This document shows, one piece after another, positions 20,913 to 32,840 of a DNA stretch of 64,000 nt. The translations under genes were made by a program, and so were the position numbers. This DNA is from Hemileia vastatrix. Its lineage: Eukaryota > Basidiomycota > Pucciniomycetes > Pucciniales > Zaghouaniaceae. The stretch is taken from positions 4,289,683-4,353,682 of the forward strand of contig JASXTE010000002.1 in the NCBI GenBank assembly GCA_030280995.1, given 5' to 3'. The notes beneath the pieces are model-generated. The model was given only the letters and a program-made list of their open reading frames with translations, was not told the origin of the DNA and searched no databases. Within the stretch, counting starts at the first letter, position 1; every line of letters begins with the position of its first letter.

Positions 20913-20987
20913 TTAAAGAATTTAAAACACCTGAAAAAAGGACGTAGTAGTGCCAAAGAATGAGAACTACGGAAAATTAAATTATAC

Positions 20988-21444
20988 TGTCACCAGACAA
21001 CCTATGCACAAGGTCGAGGGTGTTCCTGGAAGTGAGATGGAAGGAGGAGTTTAGAAACTTTTTTGAAGCACAGAGGAAATTTTTGCGGTAGTGATTTGAA
21101 GATGACTCGAAGGAAGAGCTACTGCTTTGAGATATGTTTGATAAGATTTCTAATATAATTTAAAGGTAATATTAATACTCTTAAGATCTCACAAAGGGCT
21201 GGAAACTCAATAATCAAAGATTTAAGTTTTAGAAATAATTACTGAGAAAAATAAGGAAATGTACAATAATAATGATTTAACCTGAAGCTTTACCACTATT
21301 ATCTATATATACGTTTTATAGTTTAATTCTAAAGAAATATTGAACCAAAATCCAGCCCCTTTTATATCCATTACTCCTCCTCACATTGACCTCATACCCA
21401 TCCATCATTTCAAACACCACAGACCTCCGAAAATACACATGTTG
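20988..21444 (-). repeat. 5' LTR of element C, first part
   Basis: Begins TGTCACCAG and is interrupted at about 21444 by element B. The remainder is 46860-47217. Near the junction the left copy of B's TSD (TGTTG) differs from the right copy (CGTTA) by two transitions. Confidence 0.85.
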
Positions 21445-22535
21445 TGATCTTCCAACATTGGCAGGGGCCTTTGTTGTGTGATTTGGCGTGGTTTGTGCAT
21501 GTCTTAATTGACATCTGTTAAGGAATTGGGTATTTTTCTGGTTTTATTCCGTGGATATTGGGTCTGCGGGTATGTGGGTACTATCATTGGATAGCCCTGG
21601 TTATTCTCTATATTTTATGTCTTGAAGACATTTTTCATATTCTAAGTTTTAAGGGGTCATTTCCTCATTTTTCATTTATAAAAGATTGTTGTTTAATTTT
21701 GTTTTTTGTGTTTTATGGGCTAACCTTAAGTCACAGGGTTAAGTGCTTAGTACCATTGGATAGAGCTAATTTTTCTCTATATTTCATGTCACAATGTTGT
21801 TATAGTGAAATTCCGTGTTTTAAAGGTTTTAGTAGTTGTAGCTAATTTTTCTAAGTAGATTAGTGGTTTTTATTGGTTTTCTGGCTTCAGGGAGGCCGGG
21901 CTGCTTCAGGCGGCATCTCCGATGTCGGGCGGCCCGCCTGCCTCTGTTTTAGGAGGTTGGGGAGCGCTCCAGGAGGGTTTTTTATGCAATTTGGCGGGTA
22001 CAGGCACCAGATTGGTGGGTGCGCATGGGCTCTTAGTTAGTGGTCTGTGTGTACATAGTGATTAAGACAGTTTGGGGCAACCTTAATCATCATACAACCA
22101 TCCGGAGGTGATATCATTGTTCCTCACTCAGTTTTCACTTTTTTCTGGCCACAATTGGCTGTGTTTGTTGCAAGTAAGTTCTTCATTTAACTTAACTTTG
22201 GCAACTGTTTTCTCTGTTATAGTCTTGCAAGCTATAGCAAGTATTATTGCTGTCTCTGGTGTGGATTTGCAGCCTACATCAAGTATCTTTGCTGTCTCTG
22301 GTGTGCACTTTGTTCATCATTTCAGTTCTTTGGTCTGGTAGTCTATCTGAGGACTAATTTCTTGGCTCATCAAGCAGTCAAGTGTGTTAAAAAGGGGCTT
22401 TAGCAAAACAGGAACCAACTTACTTTAGCAAGTAAATATCACTCTATTTTTCTAAAGGGACAGGGGATTTTCTCTCTGGTTTTTCTCCAACTCCCTTGGT
22501 CAAGGCCTATAGCTAGTACTATAGGATTGTCTACA
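21445..22535 (+). repeat. 5' LTR of element B
   Basis: TGATCTTCCAACATTGG... to ...GGATTGTCTACA. It matches 45771-46859 nearly throughout. The exact left end could be 2 bp earlier (TGTGATC). Short ORFs inside it recur in the other LTR only because the LTR is duplicated. Confidence 0.9.
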
Positions 22536-22539
22536 TTTC

Positions 22540-22556
22540 TGGCGCCCAACGTGGGG
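22540..22556 (+). promoter_or_regulatory. Primer-binding site of B (tRNA-Lys type)
   Basis: TGGCGCCCAACGTGGGG begins 4 bp after the LTR. TGGCGCCC is complementary to a tRNA-Lys 3' end. The 17-nt string is the same as the spumaretrovirus site as I remember it. Confidence 0.75.
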
Positions 22557-22627
22557 TGAGAACTTGCTATTTCTTTGGAATCTCTGTTTTCTTTGGTTGG
22601 CTCTTTTTGGTGTTTTGGTCAGGAGGA

Positions 22628-24058
22628 ATGGCTTCTGGTTCTGCTATTCCTGTGGTGACTGTCAGTGGGGGGAATGGTCCTCCTTCTGTGATGGTTAGGG
22701 AGTGTGTGAGAATTAAAACTTGGGATGGTACCAAGTTTAATGGGGAGGATGTCAAGTGGTTTCTAGAGAAGTATGAAACTGCTGCTGGAGTGGATGGTTC
22801 TTCCTACCTGGACATGGTGAAGCAGATTATCTTCTTCATTGGTGATAGGTCAGTGGAGAAGGAGATTGTGGCCATGTCTGGCTACAAGAAGAGGGATTGG
22901 AAATTGTTGTGTAGGGAAATGGTGGATAGATGAGGTGTCAGGTTCCCCATGGTGGATCTGAACAAGGTTGTCAGTGAATGGCAATCTTACGGTGGTGTTG
23001 GTAACTTACATAGTTACAGGAAGTTTCTGCTACAGTCTGATCCTGTGGTGGAATATTTGGTGGAAGTGGAGGAGCTGGCACATGAAAATGCTGCCAAAGA
23101 TGTTTTTTGGTCTGCCCTGGCTAGAGATGTCAGGATGGATGTGTTGAAGGAGTTGTCAAGAAAGGGAGTGATGAAAACTCTTTCTAATGGGGATCAGAAG
23201 TTGCCTGCCTTGGATAAGGTGAAGGAGGCTGTTGAGGCCCATTTGAAGTTATTGGCTGTGGACAACTATCAGGAGGGGTGTGCCAAGTATGTCAGCAAAG
23301 TCAGTGAGGCTTTGGCTGAAGAGGTAGTTAGGGAGAAGAAGGAGGAGAAAAATTTGGTGCAGGTTCCCAAACAGGAGAGGGACCCAATGGTGGAGCAGTT
23401 GGCTGATCTTACAAAACAGCTGCACATTTTTGTTTAGGAGGCCAAGAAGGTTAATAAGGCACCTTCTCAGCCTAGAGATTTTGAAAGGAGGGCTGGTAGG
23501 AGTGAGCCTTGGGTTTGCTCTTATTGCAGTAGGATGGGGCACAGGTCCAATGATTTTTGGGCACTGAACAGAGATGTGTCTGAAGGAAAAGTGGAGTTTG
23601 ATGGCAGGGTTTTTAAGTTCCCTGACGGTTCTTTTGTGAAGCCCAGTGAGGGGCAGGCTCCTATGGATTTGGTCAGGAGAAGGGGTGGTCTCAATCCACG
23701 TAGGCCAAGGTTTGAGGAGATTCCTTATCAGGGGAAGTCTTCTGTTAAGGTAGATGAGGACGTCAAGGGAAAGGGGAAGGAGATCAATAAGGTCTCTTTT
23801 TCTACTTCTTTTGGTGTTTTGGAGTTGTATTCTTGTGGTGGACAGTCAAGTGGTGAATGGTTGGCTGGTGTTTATGATGTGGAAGCAGTGAAGGTGGGAA
23901 GGCCTAAGAGCAGTTCTCAGGCCCAACCAAAGCCAAATGCTTCAACGGTGGATCCTAAGCTTAGTGCAGCTAGGAAGAGGTACAGCAAAGAGGAGCTGTA
24001 CAATATGCAGAAGGGTATTGCTGACATGGACCCCCTAGTTTTGGTGCATTGGAAATGA
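22628..24058 (+). pseudogene. gag: Gag of element B, stops and frameshift
   Basis: Starts at ATG 22628 (MASGSAIPVVTVSGG). The frame is interrupted by TGA at 22931-22933 and TAG at 23435-23437, then continues to 24058. The knuckle near 23512 reads CSYCSRMGHRSNDF, a CCHC motif whose last Cys has become Phe. Pol starts in the -1 frame, open from 24031, beside a run of five C at 24031-24035. This could be a programmed -1 shift or a one-base indel; I cannot tell which without another copy of this region. The product would be capsid/nucleocapsid. Confidence 0.8.
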
Positions 24059-25254
24059 ATGGAGAGCCAATGCCAATGGAGGTTGATTCTGACTCTGAGG
24101 AGGATGTCCCTTTGGCTTCATTTCCAAAGCCTGCTGGAGTTAGAGTTTATGGTGAGGGATCTGGTTTGGTTCCTCTTAATGGTAAATCTGTTGGTGGTTC
24201 TGGTCCTCAAGAAGCTTCTAGGACCAAGGTGGTGAAGCAAAGAGCTCACTTTGAGAGGCCATTAGTTTCTGGTCAAGTTAATGTTATGGACTCTGTCCTG
24301 GAAAGGATGAATCAGGGTCAGGTTTCCCTTACTTATGGGGAATTTTATGCTATCAGTCCAGGGTTGGCTGATAGACAGAAAAATTTGTTGACCAGGAGAA
24401 GAGTTTCTTCTGGGGAGGTAGAATACATTTATGATTCTGCTGAAAAGTTTGGCGAGGGGTTGGAAACTCATTTTTCTGCTCCTCTGGGATATGTCAATGT
24501 CACCCTGAATGGAAGGGAGGCAAGGGCATTGGTGGATTCAGGTTCTCAGATAAACCTGATTTCTTTGTTTGAGGCAACTCATATGGGCCTCCCCATCAAA
24601 ACTGGTATTGGTGGGAATTTGAGAGGGATTGGTGGCCATGTCACTGAATTGGTTGGAACTTCAGAGTTTGTGAATTTAGATGTTGGAGGAGCCACAGGGA
24701 AGGTTCATTTTTACATTGCTAAAGGTAATGTAAAAGCAGTTTTAGGTGGGCCATTCTTGATGGATTTTCAGGCAAGAATTGGTTATCAATTTGATTTGGG
24801 AATCAGTTTGGAGTTGACTGGTGAAGACGAAAGGAGGCTTCACATGAGGTTGTCATCCCCTGGAGAGGATGGTTGGGAGACTAAGCCTGGTTTATCTTCA
24901 ATGTGCCAGTGCATGGACTGCTGCAGGAGAAGGAAGGAAGTGGGTGCTGCCTCTGGTTTTTTGGAGTGTGGCTCAGGCTCTATTGAAAGTCTGTCTTTTT
25001 TAGAGTAATAAGGGCCGATCACCCTAGTGCTACAATCTCTCCCCGAGATGAGGAAATCCCAGGTTGTAGTAGGTCAGCTCCCTTGGAGATATAACAAGTG
25101 GATTTTCAACTTTCTCTTTTTAATGTTTCTCTTCTCTGCAAGTATTCATCAAGTTTTTTATCAAGTCTCTGTTCTCTCTCAAGATTTTTAATTATTTTTA
25201 ATTCAAGTTCAAAGAAGAAGATTGGTTATATATCTTTATTGAAAGATATGCGGA

Positions 25255-25825
25255 AAAGTTTTTGGGGCGGTGAGATTGGGGTCTAAAAGTAAGTCCTCCC
25301 AATTTTGCACCGCTAGGGTTTCTTCTACACCTTTCAAAAACATTACCTGGGCCACACCTGTGAGCATTGGGGAAACCTCTGGTTATTTTTTTAGGTCAGA
25401 AGAAAACTCAAGAAAAGAAGATAAAAATTTCAAGATAATTCATGAAGATCAAGAAAAAAATCTGAAGATAGTGAAGAAAGAAGATGCAAAATATTTTTGT
25501 GAAGATCGTCAAGAACGATTTTTGGGCCTCCAGCATGAGGCTAAACTGCAGAAAATTTTGAAGAGAGAAGATCATCAAGATCAATTTTTGGGCCTCAAGC
25601 ATGAGGATAAGCTGCAAAATTTTAGAAGATGTGATTCAGAAGATGAATCAAGATTTGAAGATTTGGAAGTTGGAAGTGAGGATGAAGATGTGGAATTGCA
25701 GAAAAGTTTTGGAGTGGTGATATTGGGGTCTAAAAGTAAGTCCTCCCAATTGTGCACCGCTAGGGTTTCTTCTACACCTTTCAAAAACATTACCTTGGCC
25801 ACACATGTGAGCAATGGGGAAACCC
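25255..25825 (+). repeat. 124-bp direct repeat inside B pol
   Basis: 25255-25378 and 25701-25825 match almost throughout (ATTGGGGTCTAAAAGTAAG..., GGGAAACC at the end). Both copies are in frame and encode SKSSQ.CTARVSSTPFKNIT. The second ends shortly before the TGA at 25984. Confidence 0.85.
25527..25616 (+). repeat. Two in-frame copies of the 22-nt motif in B pol
   Basis: Copies at 25527-25550 and 25593-25616 (CATGAGGCTAAACTG type), encoding LQHEAKL and LKHEDKL. Confidence 0.8.
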
Positions 25826-27634
25826 TTGGTTTTTGTTCCAGGTCTGGTGGTGAAGATTTCATGAAGATCCCTCAAGTTGAAGGTGGAGCAGCAAAGTATA
25901 AGAAGGTTGCGCAGAAGATTAGGCCTTTCAATGAGCCTATGCCTGTGGGTTTGAATCCGCCCTTGAAGAGACCTCCTTTGTCGTGAGATCCGTACTGTAC
26001 TCCTTTGGTGAAGAATCCTCCAGAATTTGTAGAGACGGCTAGGGTGACCGTGGAAAGATTGAAAGTTGTTAATTTTGGTCCTGATGGGTGGTTGTCTGAG
26101 GAAGAAAAGAAGTTGTTGTTTCACGTTATTGTGCTAAGGGAAAAGGCTGTGGCATTTGTTGAGGAGGAAAGGGGTGTATTGAAACACTCTTATGGGGAAC
26201 CTTACTTGATTCCTGTGGTTTGCCATGAACCTTGGCAAATCAAACCTATTCTGATTCCAGCCGCTATTAGAGAGGATTTTGTGGAGATTGTTAGGGAAAG
26301 AGTCAGGACTGGGTTATATGAACAATCAACATCCAGTTACTCAAGTCCGGTGTTCTGTGTAAAGAAGCAGAATGGAAAGTTACGGGTGGTTCATGATCTT
26401 AGAGCCTTGAATAGAGTCACTATCAAGGACGCTGGTATGCCACCAAGTGCAGAGGATTTTGTTGAAGCTTTTGCTGGAAGGGTGTGTTATGGTTTGGGTG
26501 ATATTATGGGTGGTTATGATGAGAGGGAACTCTATACGGATTCAAGGCCTCTCACAACTTTTGAGACTCCTTTGGGAAGATTTCAGCTCACTAGGTTGCC
26601 TCAAGGAGCAACTAATTCAGTGGAAGTTTATCAAGCACAGATGGCTTGGATTTTGCAGGATGAGGTTCTTACTCATGCTGGTATTTTTATTGATGATGGT
26701 GGAATTAAAGGACCATCCACTGATTATGGTAATGAGGTGTTAGCGGAGAACCCTGGCATAAGGAGGTTTGTGTGGGAATATGCAATAACTCTAGAGAGAG
26801 TGTTGTTCAGGATTGAAGAGGCTGGATTGACCATTTCAGGGTCAAAATTCTGTTGTTGTGTTCCTGCTTTGGAAATTCTGGGTCATGTGGTATGTAAAGA
26901 GGGAAGGACTATGGTGAAGAAGAAGATTAATAAAATTCAGTCATGGTCAAGGCCTAAAAATACTACTGAAGTCAGGGGATTTTTAGGTGTATGTGTATAT
27001 GTCAGAATTTTTATTAAGGATTTTTCTTTGTTGGCTTCAACTTTAAGGAGGTTGACCAGAAAAGATGCAGATTGGGAATGGACTGAAGAGTGTGAAGAGG
27101 CTTTTCAGAAGTTGAAAAAGGTTGTTGGTGAAGATATTGTTCTTCACAAGTTGGATTATGGTGTTGGTGCTGGAAAAATTTATCTGGCAGTGGACTCAAG
27201 TTATATTGCTGCTGGTGCTGTTTTGTCTCAGGAGGATATGACTGGGAGGGTCAGGCCAATAAGATATGAGTCTGTGGTGTTTAATGAGGTGGAATCTAGG
27301 TACTCTCAACCTAAATTGGAATTGTGTGGCGTAGCTAAAATTTTAAAGAAGCTACAGATGGTTTTGTGGGGGCAGCATTTTGAGCTGCAGGTGGATGCAA
27401 AATCTTTGGTTCAGATGATCAATACACCTAGTCTTCCAAATGCTCCAATGACTAGGTGGGTGGAATTTATTCAACATTTTTCTTTTGACCTGGTACACAA
27501 CCCAGGTAAAACTTTTACTATGCCTGATGGATTATCAAGGAGGCCACCTACAGATGAAGATTATGAGGCTGAAGAATTTTATGAGGATGTTCCAGTGGTT
27601 AGGGCCAGCACAAAGGGTGCTGAAGATTTTTCTG

Positions 27635-27694
27635 TCCTCCCCCATGAGGCTAAACTGGATGATTGTTCTGAACTCCCCCAAGAGGCTAAACTGG
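27635..27694 (+). repeat. Two further in-frame motif copies between RNase H and integrase
   Basis: Copies at 27635-27658 and 27673-27694 (CTCCCCCATGAGG, CTAAACTGG), encoding LPHEAKL and LPQEAKL. They lie in an acidic linker. Confidence 0.8.
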
Positions 27695-29229
27695 CTGGAT
27701 CTGATCTTTATTCTGGTGATCAGGATGTTTTTGTTGATGAAGATGGAGTTGTTGTTTGGGACACCTCAAAATTGGAAAAGGGTGTTTTTGTTAGTGAACT
27801 GGATTCTCACAAGGTTCAGTGGAAAGAGAAGGATGTGCCAAAATTTAAGGATTGGTGTCCTGGTTGGGCTGCTCAATCGGCTCATGTTCACACTGGTGAT
27901 TTTGATGACAGAGTTGTACCCTTGGATGTTGTTTTGTTGGATTTTGAAGATGAGACCTGGGGTCAGTCTGGGGTTTATTTTATTTTGGTGGAATATCCCT
28001 TGACCTTGGAGAGGCCATATAGTTGTGATGATGATACTTGGTTGGAAATCAAGAAGAAGAGTCCTGGATTTTATGTGTCAGGATGGCGGTTGATGAGGAG
28101 GAGACATCCAAATCCTCAAGTGGTGGTGACTCAGAAGAAGGTTCAAGAATTGGTTTTGAAGTCTTTGCATGAAGACCTTGGTCATAGAGGCTTTGGGGAG
28201 ACCTATAGAAGAGGAGCAGACAGATTTTGGTGGCCAGGTATGAAGTTGGCTGTGCAGGGTTGGGTTCAATCTTGTGAAGAATGTCAAAGAAGAAGTCACT
28301 TGAAACCTAAAGAGGTGGGCCGTGCTACTGGTGAATCAACTGTTTTTGGAAGAGTCAGTCTGGATGCTGTCCATATTAAAGAGGGCAGGTATAAATACTT
28401 GATTGTTGCTAGGGATGGTTTTTCTGGTTTGGTTGAGGCAGTGCCTCTGGTTAATTTGACTGCCAAGAATGTGGGAGAGTTTTTGAAGAAGGAGTGGATT
28501 TATAGGTATGGGTTGATGAAGTTGGTGACTGTTGATGGTGGGCCAGAGTTTGGTGCCGAATTTATAGAAGCTGTGGCTAGTGTTGGTTCTAAAGTTAGAG
28601 TGGCTACACCTTATTATTCTGAAGCTGAAGGCATGGTTGAAAGAGGCCATCAAGTTATCAAGAATGATTTGGTGAAGATGTGCGGAGATAGTGCCAAAAA
28701 GTGGAGGCATAATTTACCCTTGGTGTTATTTGCTGATAGGGTCACTGTGAAGAGGACAACTGGCTATTCTCCTTATGTGTTAATGTTTGGTCAAAAAGCT
28801 GTTCTACCAGTGGACTTGGAAGCTGTCTCTTATCTTGGAATTAATTGGGATGACGTGCACTCAACAGAAGATTTGCTCTGTGCCAGGATGCAACAGTTGG
28901 AATGTAGAGAAGAATGTCAAGAGAAGGCATACTCTAGAATGATGAAGATTAGAAATCAATCAGTCAGGTACTGGGACAAGAAGTTAGCTCATAGACTCAG
29001 GAATCCCTTGAAACCTGATTGTTTGGTTTTGGTGTATAATAGAAGTTTGGAGAGTCAGTAGGGGAAAATGTTTGCTGACAGATGGAATGGACCTTACAGA
29101 GTCAGATCTCAGGCGTCTGGAGGTTCTTATTTTTTGGAAGAGTTGGATGGTGCAGTCTAGAAAAAGAGGGTGGCTGCAGACCAAGTGAAGAGGTTTTATC
29201 CCAGAGGCACTAGGCATGAAGAAGATTGA

Positions 29230-29607
29230 CTCCGCAATGAGGATAAACTATGGACCATTCTTTAATTTTGGGTTGTTGTTTTTTTTTGTGGTGATGCTAT
29301 GCATCTGTTTTTGGAAACTTTTGTTAGAGGGTACCCATGGGTGGGGCCTCTAGATTTGGTCTTGGCAAGTGTGGGGGTGACTGATGGGCTGGCTGCTCTA
29401 TCAACAGTTACCCCAGATTGTCTGTTTCCAGCCCCTTCTCTTAATTTGGTTGAACCCTAGTATTGGTTTCTTTTCACAGGTTTTAGTCCTCTATGACTTT
29501 AAACTGTTAATTCCTTTGGTTTTCAAGTGCCGGACTCTTCACTCTTATTGGTTTTGGTTTTTTGTGTTGGACGTTGTGTTTTTGTTAGAAGGTACCCAGG
29601 GGGGGCT
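29230..29607 (+). other. B 3' noncoding region: motif copies and hairpin H1 copy 2
   Basis: Motif copies at 29230-29253 and 29486-29507. Hairpin H1 copy 2 has arms 29374-29383 (GGGGTGACTG) and 29405-29414 (CAGTTACCCC), with one G-T wobble. The block from about 29310 is duplicated, resuming beyond S1 at 31966, so B has two hairpin-plus-motif cassettes here. Confidence 0.75.
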
Positions 29608-31965
29608 TGTCAGCCTAAATATCCTTAGGACTGAGTATTTCATATGCTTAAAATAAGATAACCTTAACTAGATTAAGCTTATATCTTAAAAATAAGGTTA
29701 AAATAATAATATATATTATTTTATTATATATATATATAATTATTATTCTATTATATAATTTATAATAGTTTAAATAGCTTATCCATGGCCTAATTGTCAG
29801 CCTAAATATCCTTAGGACTGAGTATTTCTTATGCTTAAAATAAGATAACCTTAACTAGATTAAGCTTATATCTTAAAAATAAGGTTAAAATAATAATATA
29901 TATTATTTTATTATATATATATATAATTATTATTCTATTATATAATTTATAATAGTTTAAATAGCTTATCCATTGCCTAATAATACTTATTAAGGCGTTA
30001 ATGGAGTCATAATATACTTATCTTAAGTGATATGAAGTAATTATTGACATACATAAGCTTATATGTATACATAAATCTCATATTCAGTGAAATATGCAGT
30101 ATATTATGTATATTTAGGTATATAAGTGGGTTTTAGCCCCTTAATAGCCTATAACCTTTGTTTTTCTGCTTATTTTAGGTCATATGGACGAAATCAGTGG
30201 ACTCACAACGCCTACAGAAGCATAGACACCTATATCAGGCGCATACACCCAGTTTGGACAACTAAAATTAATTCCTTGAATGATTATTCACGGATTTATG
30301 GGTTGGAAATATGTTTTTGGGTTAATGTGGATGCTTGGGGATGTTATTGGGGGCTTGGACATTTTATTTGTTTCCTTTATATGCTTTTAGTTTCATTAAA
30401 TCTCTTTTTGATCTTTTATTTTACCTGTTTCTTTATGGTATCCGCTTTTATCTGGGTTTTCTAATTATGGTATGGCTCTGTGTTATTATTAATAGTGATG
30501 GAGGGTCCTTACTGGAGGTCTGGGTGTTGAAACTGCTTGAAGTGGACGCCATGGGGAGGTGATGGGCCCTCACAGTGCTGTAATTGCCAGGGATAGCAGT
30601 GACATCATCTGGATTGAAGGTCTGTGCACTCCAGTGGATTTGGGTATAAGTAAGGAGGGATTTTGACGGTTTATAATCATCATTCAATTACTACACTTCA
30701 AATAAACATTACAATACAATTATTAACATCTAGAAATATATTATAAAGCCCTTATAAATTGATATTATCTTTATAAAAGCTATAACTATATTTTATTCTT
30801 CTATTTTCCACCACTAGCACGCATTTAAATCCAAGTATTGTGAGTTTACTTTGAGTATAACTATTCTATTAGTCTTCCCCTGAGGTTTAATCACTAAATC
30901 ATTTATTAATAAGTAGTAGGACCATAAAATAACACTATTATATCATACTTATATACTAGACTGTACTGACACTAATAATACTTATTAAGGTGTTAATGGA
31001 GTCATAATATACTTATCTTAAGTGATATGAAGTAATTATTGACATACATAAGCTTATATGTATACATAAATCTCATATTCAGTGAAATATGCAGTATATT
31101 ATGTATATTTAGGTATATAAGTGGGTTTTAGCCCCTTAATATCCTATAACCTTTGTTTTTCTGATTATTTTAGGTCATATGGACAAAATAAGTGGACTCA
31201 CAACGCCTACAGAAGCATAGACACCTATATCAGGCGCATACACCCAGTTTGGACAACTAAAATTACTTCCTTGGATGGTATTCACGGATTTATGGGTTGG
31301 AAATATGTTTTTGGGTTAATGTGGATGCTTGGGGATGTTATTGGGGGCTTGGACATTTTATTTGTTTCCTTTATATACTTTTAGTTTCATTAAATCTCTT
31401 TTTGATCATTTATTTTACCTGTTTCTTTATGGTATCCGCTTTTATCTGGGATTTCTATTTATGGTATGACTCTGTGTTATTATTAATAGTGATGGAGGGT
31501 CCTTACTGGAGGTCTGGGTGTTGAAACTGCTTGAAGTGGACGCCATGGGGAGGTGATGGGCCCTCACAGTGCTGTAATTGCCGGGGATAGCAGTGACATC
31601 ATCTGGATTGAAGGTCTGTGCACTCCAGTGGATTTGGGTATAAGTAAGGAGGGATTTTGACGGTTTATTATCATCATTCAATTACTACACTTCAAACAAA
31701 CACTACACTACAATTATTAACATTCAGAAATATATTATAAAGCCCTTATAAATTGATATTATCTTTATAAAAGCTATAACTATATTTTATTCTTCTATTT
31801 TCCACCACTAGCACGCATTTAAATCCAAGTATTGTGAGTTTAATTTGAGTATAACTATTCTATTAGTCTTCCCCTGAGGTTTAATCACTAAATCATTTAT
31901 TAATAAGTAGTAGGACCATAAAATAACACTATTATATCATACTTATATACTAGACTGTACTGACA
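29608..31965 (+). mobile_element. Solo LTR S1 (E-family) interrupted by solo LTR S2
   Basis: S1 consists of 29608-29794 plus about 30977-31965 (1,176 bp once S2 and one TSD copy are removed). It starts TGTCAGCCTAAATATCC and ends CTGACA. The TSD GGGCT is perfect at 29603-29607 and 31966-31970. It is related to E's 3' LTR (57867-59040). A solo LTR is what remains after recombination between the two LTRs of a complete element. Confidence 0.9.
29795..30971 (+). mobile_element. Solo LTR S2 nested in S1
   Basis: 1,177 bp, TGTCAGCC...CTGACA, flanked by perfect TSD CTAAT (29790-29794 and 30972-30976). It is nearly identical to S1, so two insertions of the same family fell in the same spot at different times and both collapsed to solo LTRs. 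Confidence 0.9.
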
Positions 31966-31995
31966 GGGCTTCTAGATTTTATTTTGGCAAGTGTG

Positions 31996-32037
31996 GGGGT
32001 AACTGATGAGCTGGCTGCTCTGTAGAACAGTTACCCC
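31996..32037 (+). promoter_or_regulatory. Hairpin H1, copy 3 (element B)
   Basis: Arms GGGGTAACTG (31996-32005) and CAGTTACCCC (32028-32037), perfect pairing, loop 22 nt. Compared with copies 1 and 4 a T-A pair is replaced by C-G. A motif copy follows at 32109-32130. Confidence 0.8.
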
Positions 32038-32175
32038 TGAATGTCTGTTTCAAGTCTTTGTTTTTCCTAGTTGAATTCTAGTTCTGCTGTTTATTATTCA
32101 GGTTTCGAGTCCACTATGACTTTAAACTGGTTTGGGACTGGCTTCTTTATCTTTGGTTCTTTCAGATTGGTGGTG

Positions 32176-32231
32176 GATCACTGGTGGTCTCCCATCATTT
32201 TTACTTATTGGAGGGAGCCCACCCAGTGATC
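32176..32231 (+). promoter_or_regulatory. Hairpin H2 (element B)
   Basis: GATCACTGG (32176) pairs with CCAGTGATC (ending 32231), with inner GTGG/CCAC pairing. It is the counterpart of 1933-1986 in element G. Confidence 0.7.
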
Positions 32232-32407
32232 ATTTCTATGGACCGGACTTTCTCTTATTGGACCATCTATGGAGCTGGACTTTCTTTGATTTTGCAGTTA
32301 TGTTTTTGCTAGATAGCAGTTTTATATTATTTTCTTTTTTCTCTTTTTTTCTTTTAATTTTTTATGGGGGTTGTTTAAAATTATAAAATCAAAAATATAG
32401 GGTGTTA

Positions 32408-32680
32408 CCACATCAGGGTCACCTGGATGTGGGCAAGCATTGGTGGGGAAAGGCTCATCAATTGGCCGGGCAATGCTATTTTATTTTTATTTATTATTTA
32501 TTTCATGTGTTTCTGTGTTTCATTGTTTTTTTATTTTTATTATCTTCTGAATTTCTAAATTTTTTGAATTTTTGTTTTCTGTTAACCATTTAAAAGAATT
32601 AATTGTGTATCCACATCAAGGTGCACTTTGATGTGTTTAAGGTATCAGGGGATCAGCTCATCAATTGGCTGGGGGATACC
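32408..32680 (+). promoter_or_regulatory. Two copies of double hairpin H3 (element B)
   Basis: Copy one has CCACATC...GATGTGG (32408-32432), then GCATTG (32437-32442) with CAATGC (32471-32476). Copy two has CACATCAA...TTGATGTG (32612-32635), then GGTATC (32641-32646) with GATACC (32675-32680). Both enclose GCTCATCAATTGGC. T-rich sequence separates them. Confidence 0.75.
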
Positions 32681-32766
32681 ATTTGTATTATTTTTTTATA
32701 TTTTATTTTATTTCATTTATTTTATTTTATTTCATTTTATTTATAAATTCTTAATTTTAATATATA

Positions 32767-32809
32767 AGTATCTCATTCAAAAAAAATAAATAAAATAAAA
32801 ATAAAATAA

Positions 32810-32840
<31 letters not shown>

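Larger units (their letters stand above)
24049..29229 (+). pseudogene. pol: Pol of element B: protease, RT, RNase H, integrase with stops
   Basis: One frame overall. The aspartic protease has VDSGSQINLIS near 24534. A TAA at 25006-25008 and a noncoding-looking stretch to about 25269 precede the RT. A further TGA lies at 25984-25986. Reverse transcriptase has VHDLRALNRV near 26389 and FIDDGG near 26686 (two catalytic Asp kept). RNase H starts near 27178 (LAVDSSYIAAG). Integrase HHCC is near 28165-28285, with D, D, E near 28364, 28533 and 28632. The GPY region follows after a TAG at 29059-29061 (TGG in element G) and a second TAG at about 29158. The pol has no chromodomain. Two blocks of in-frame 22-nt motif copies are present. 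The frame is readable but could not yield a complete Pol. Confidence 0.85.

Noticed and set aside
21558..21845. 95-codon ORF, also at 45882-46169
   Set aside because: Conserved only because it lies in both LTRs of B; no domain and no other support.
30126..31681. Paired ORFs repeated in 30.1-30.7 kb and 31.1-31.7 kb
   Set aside because: They lie in solo LTRs S1 and S2 and are repeated for that reason.
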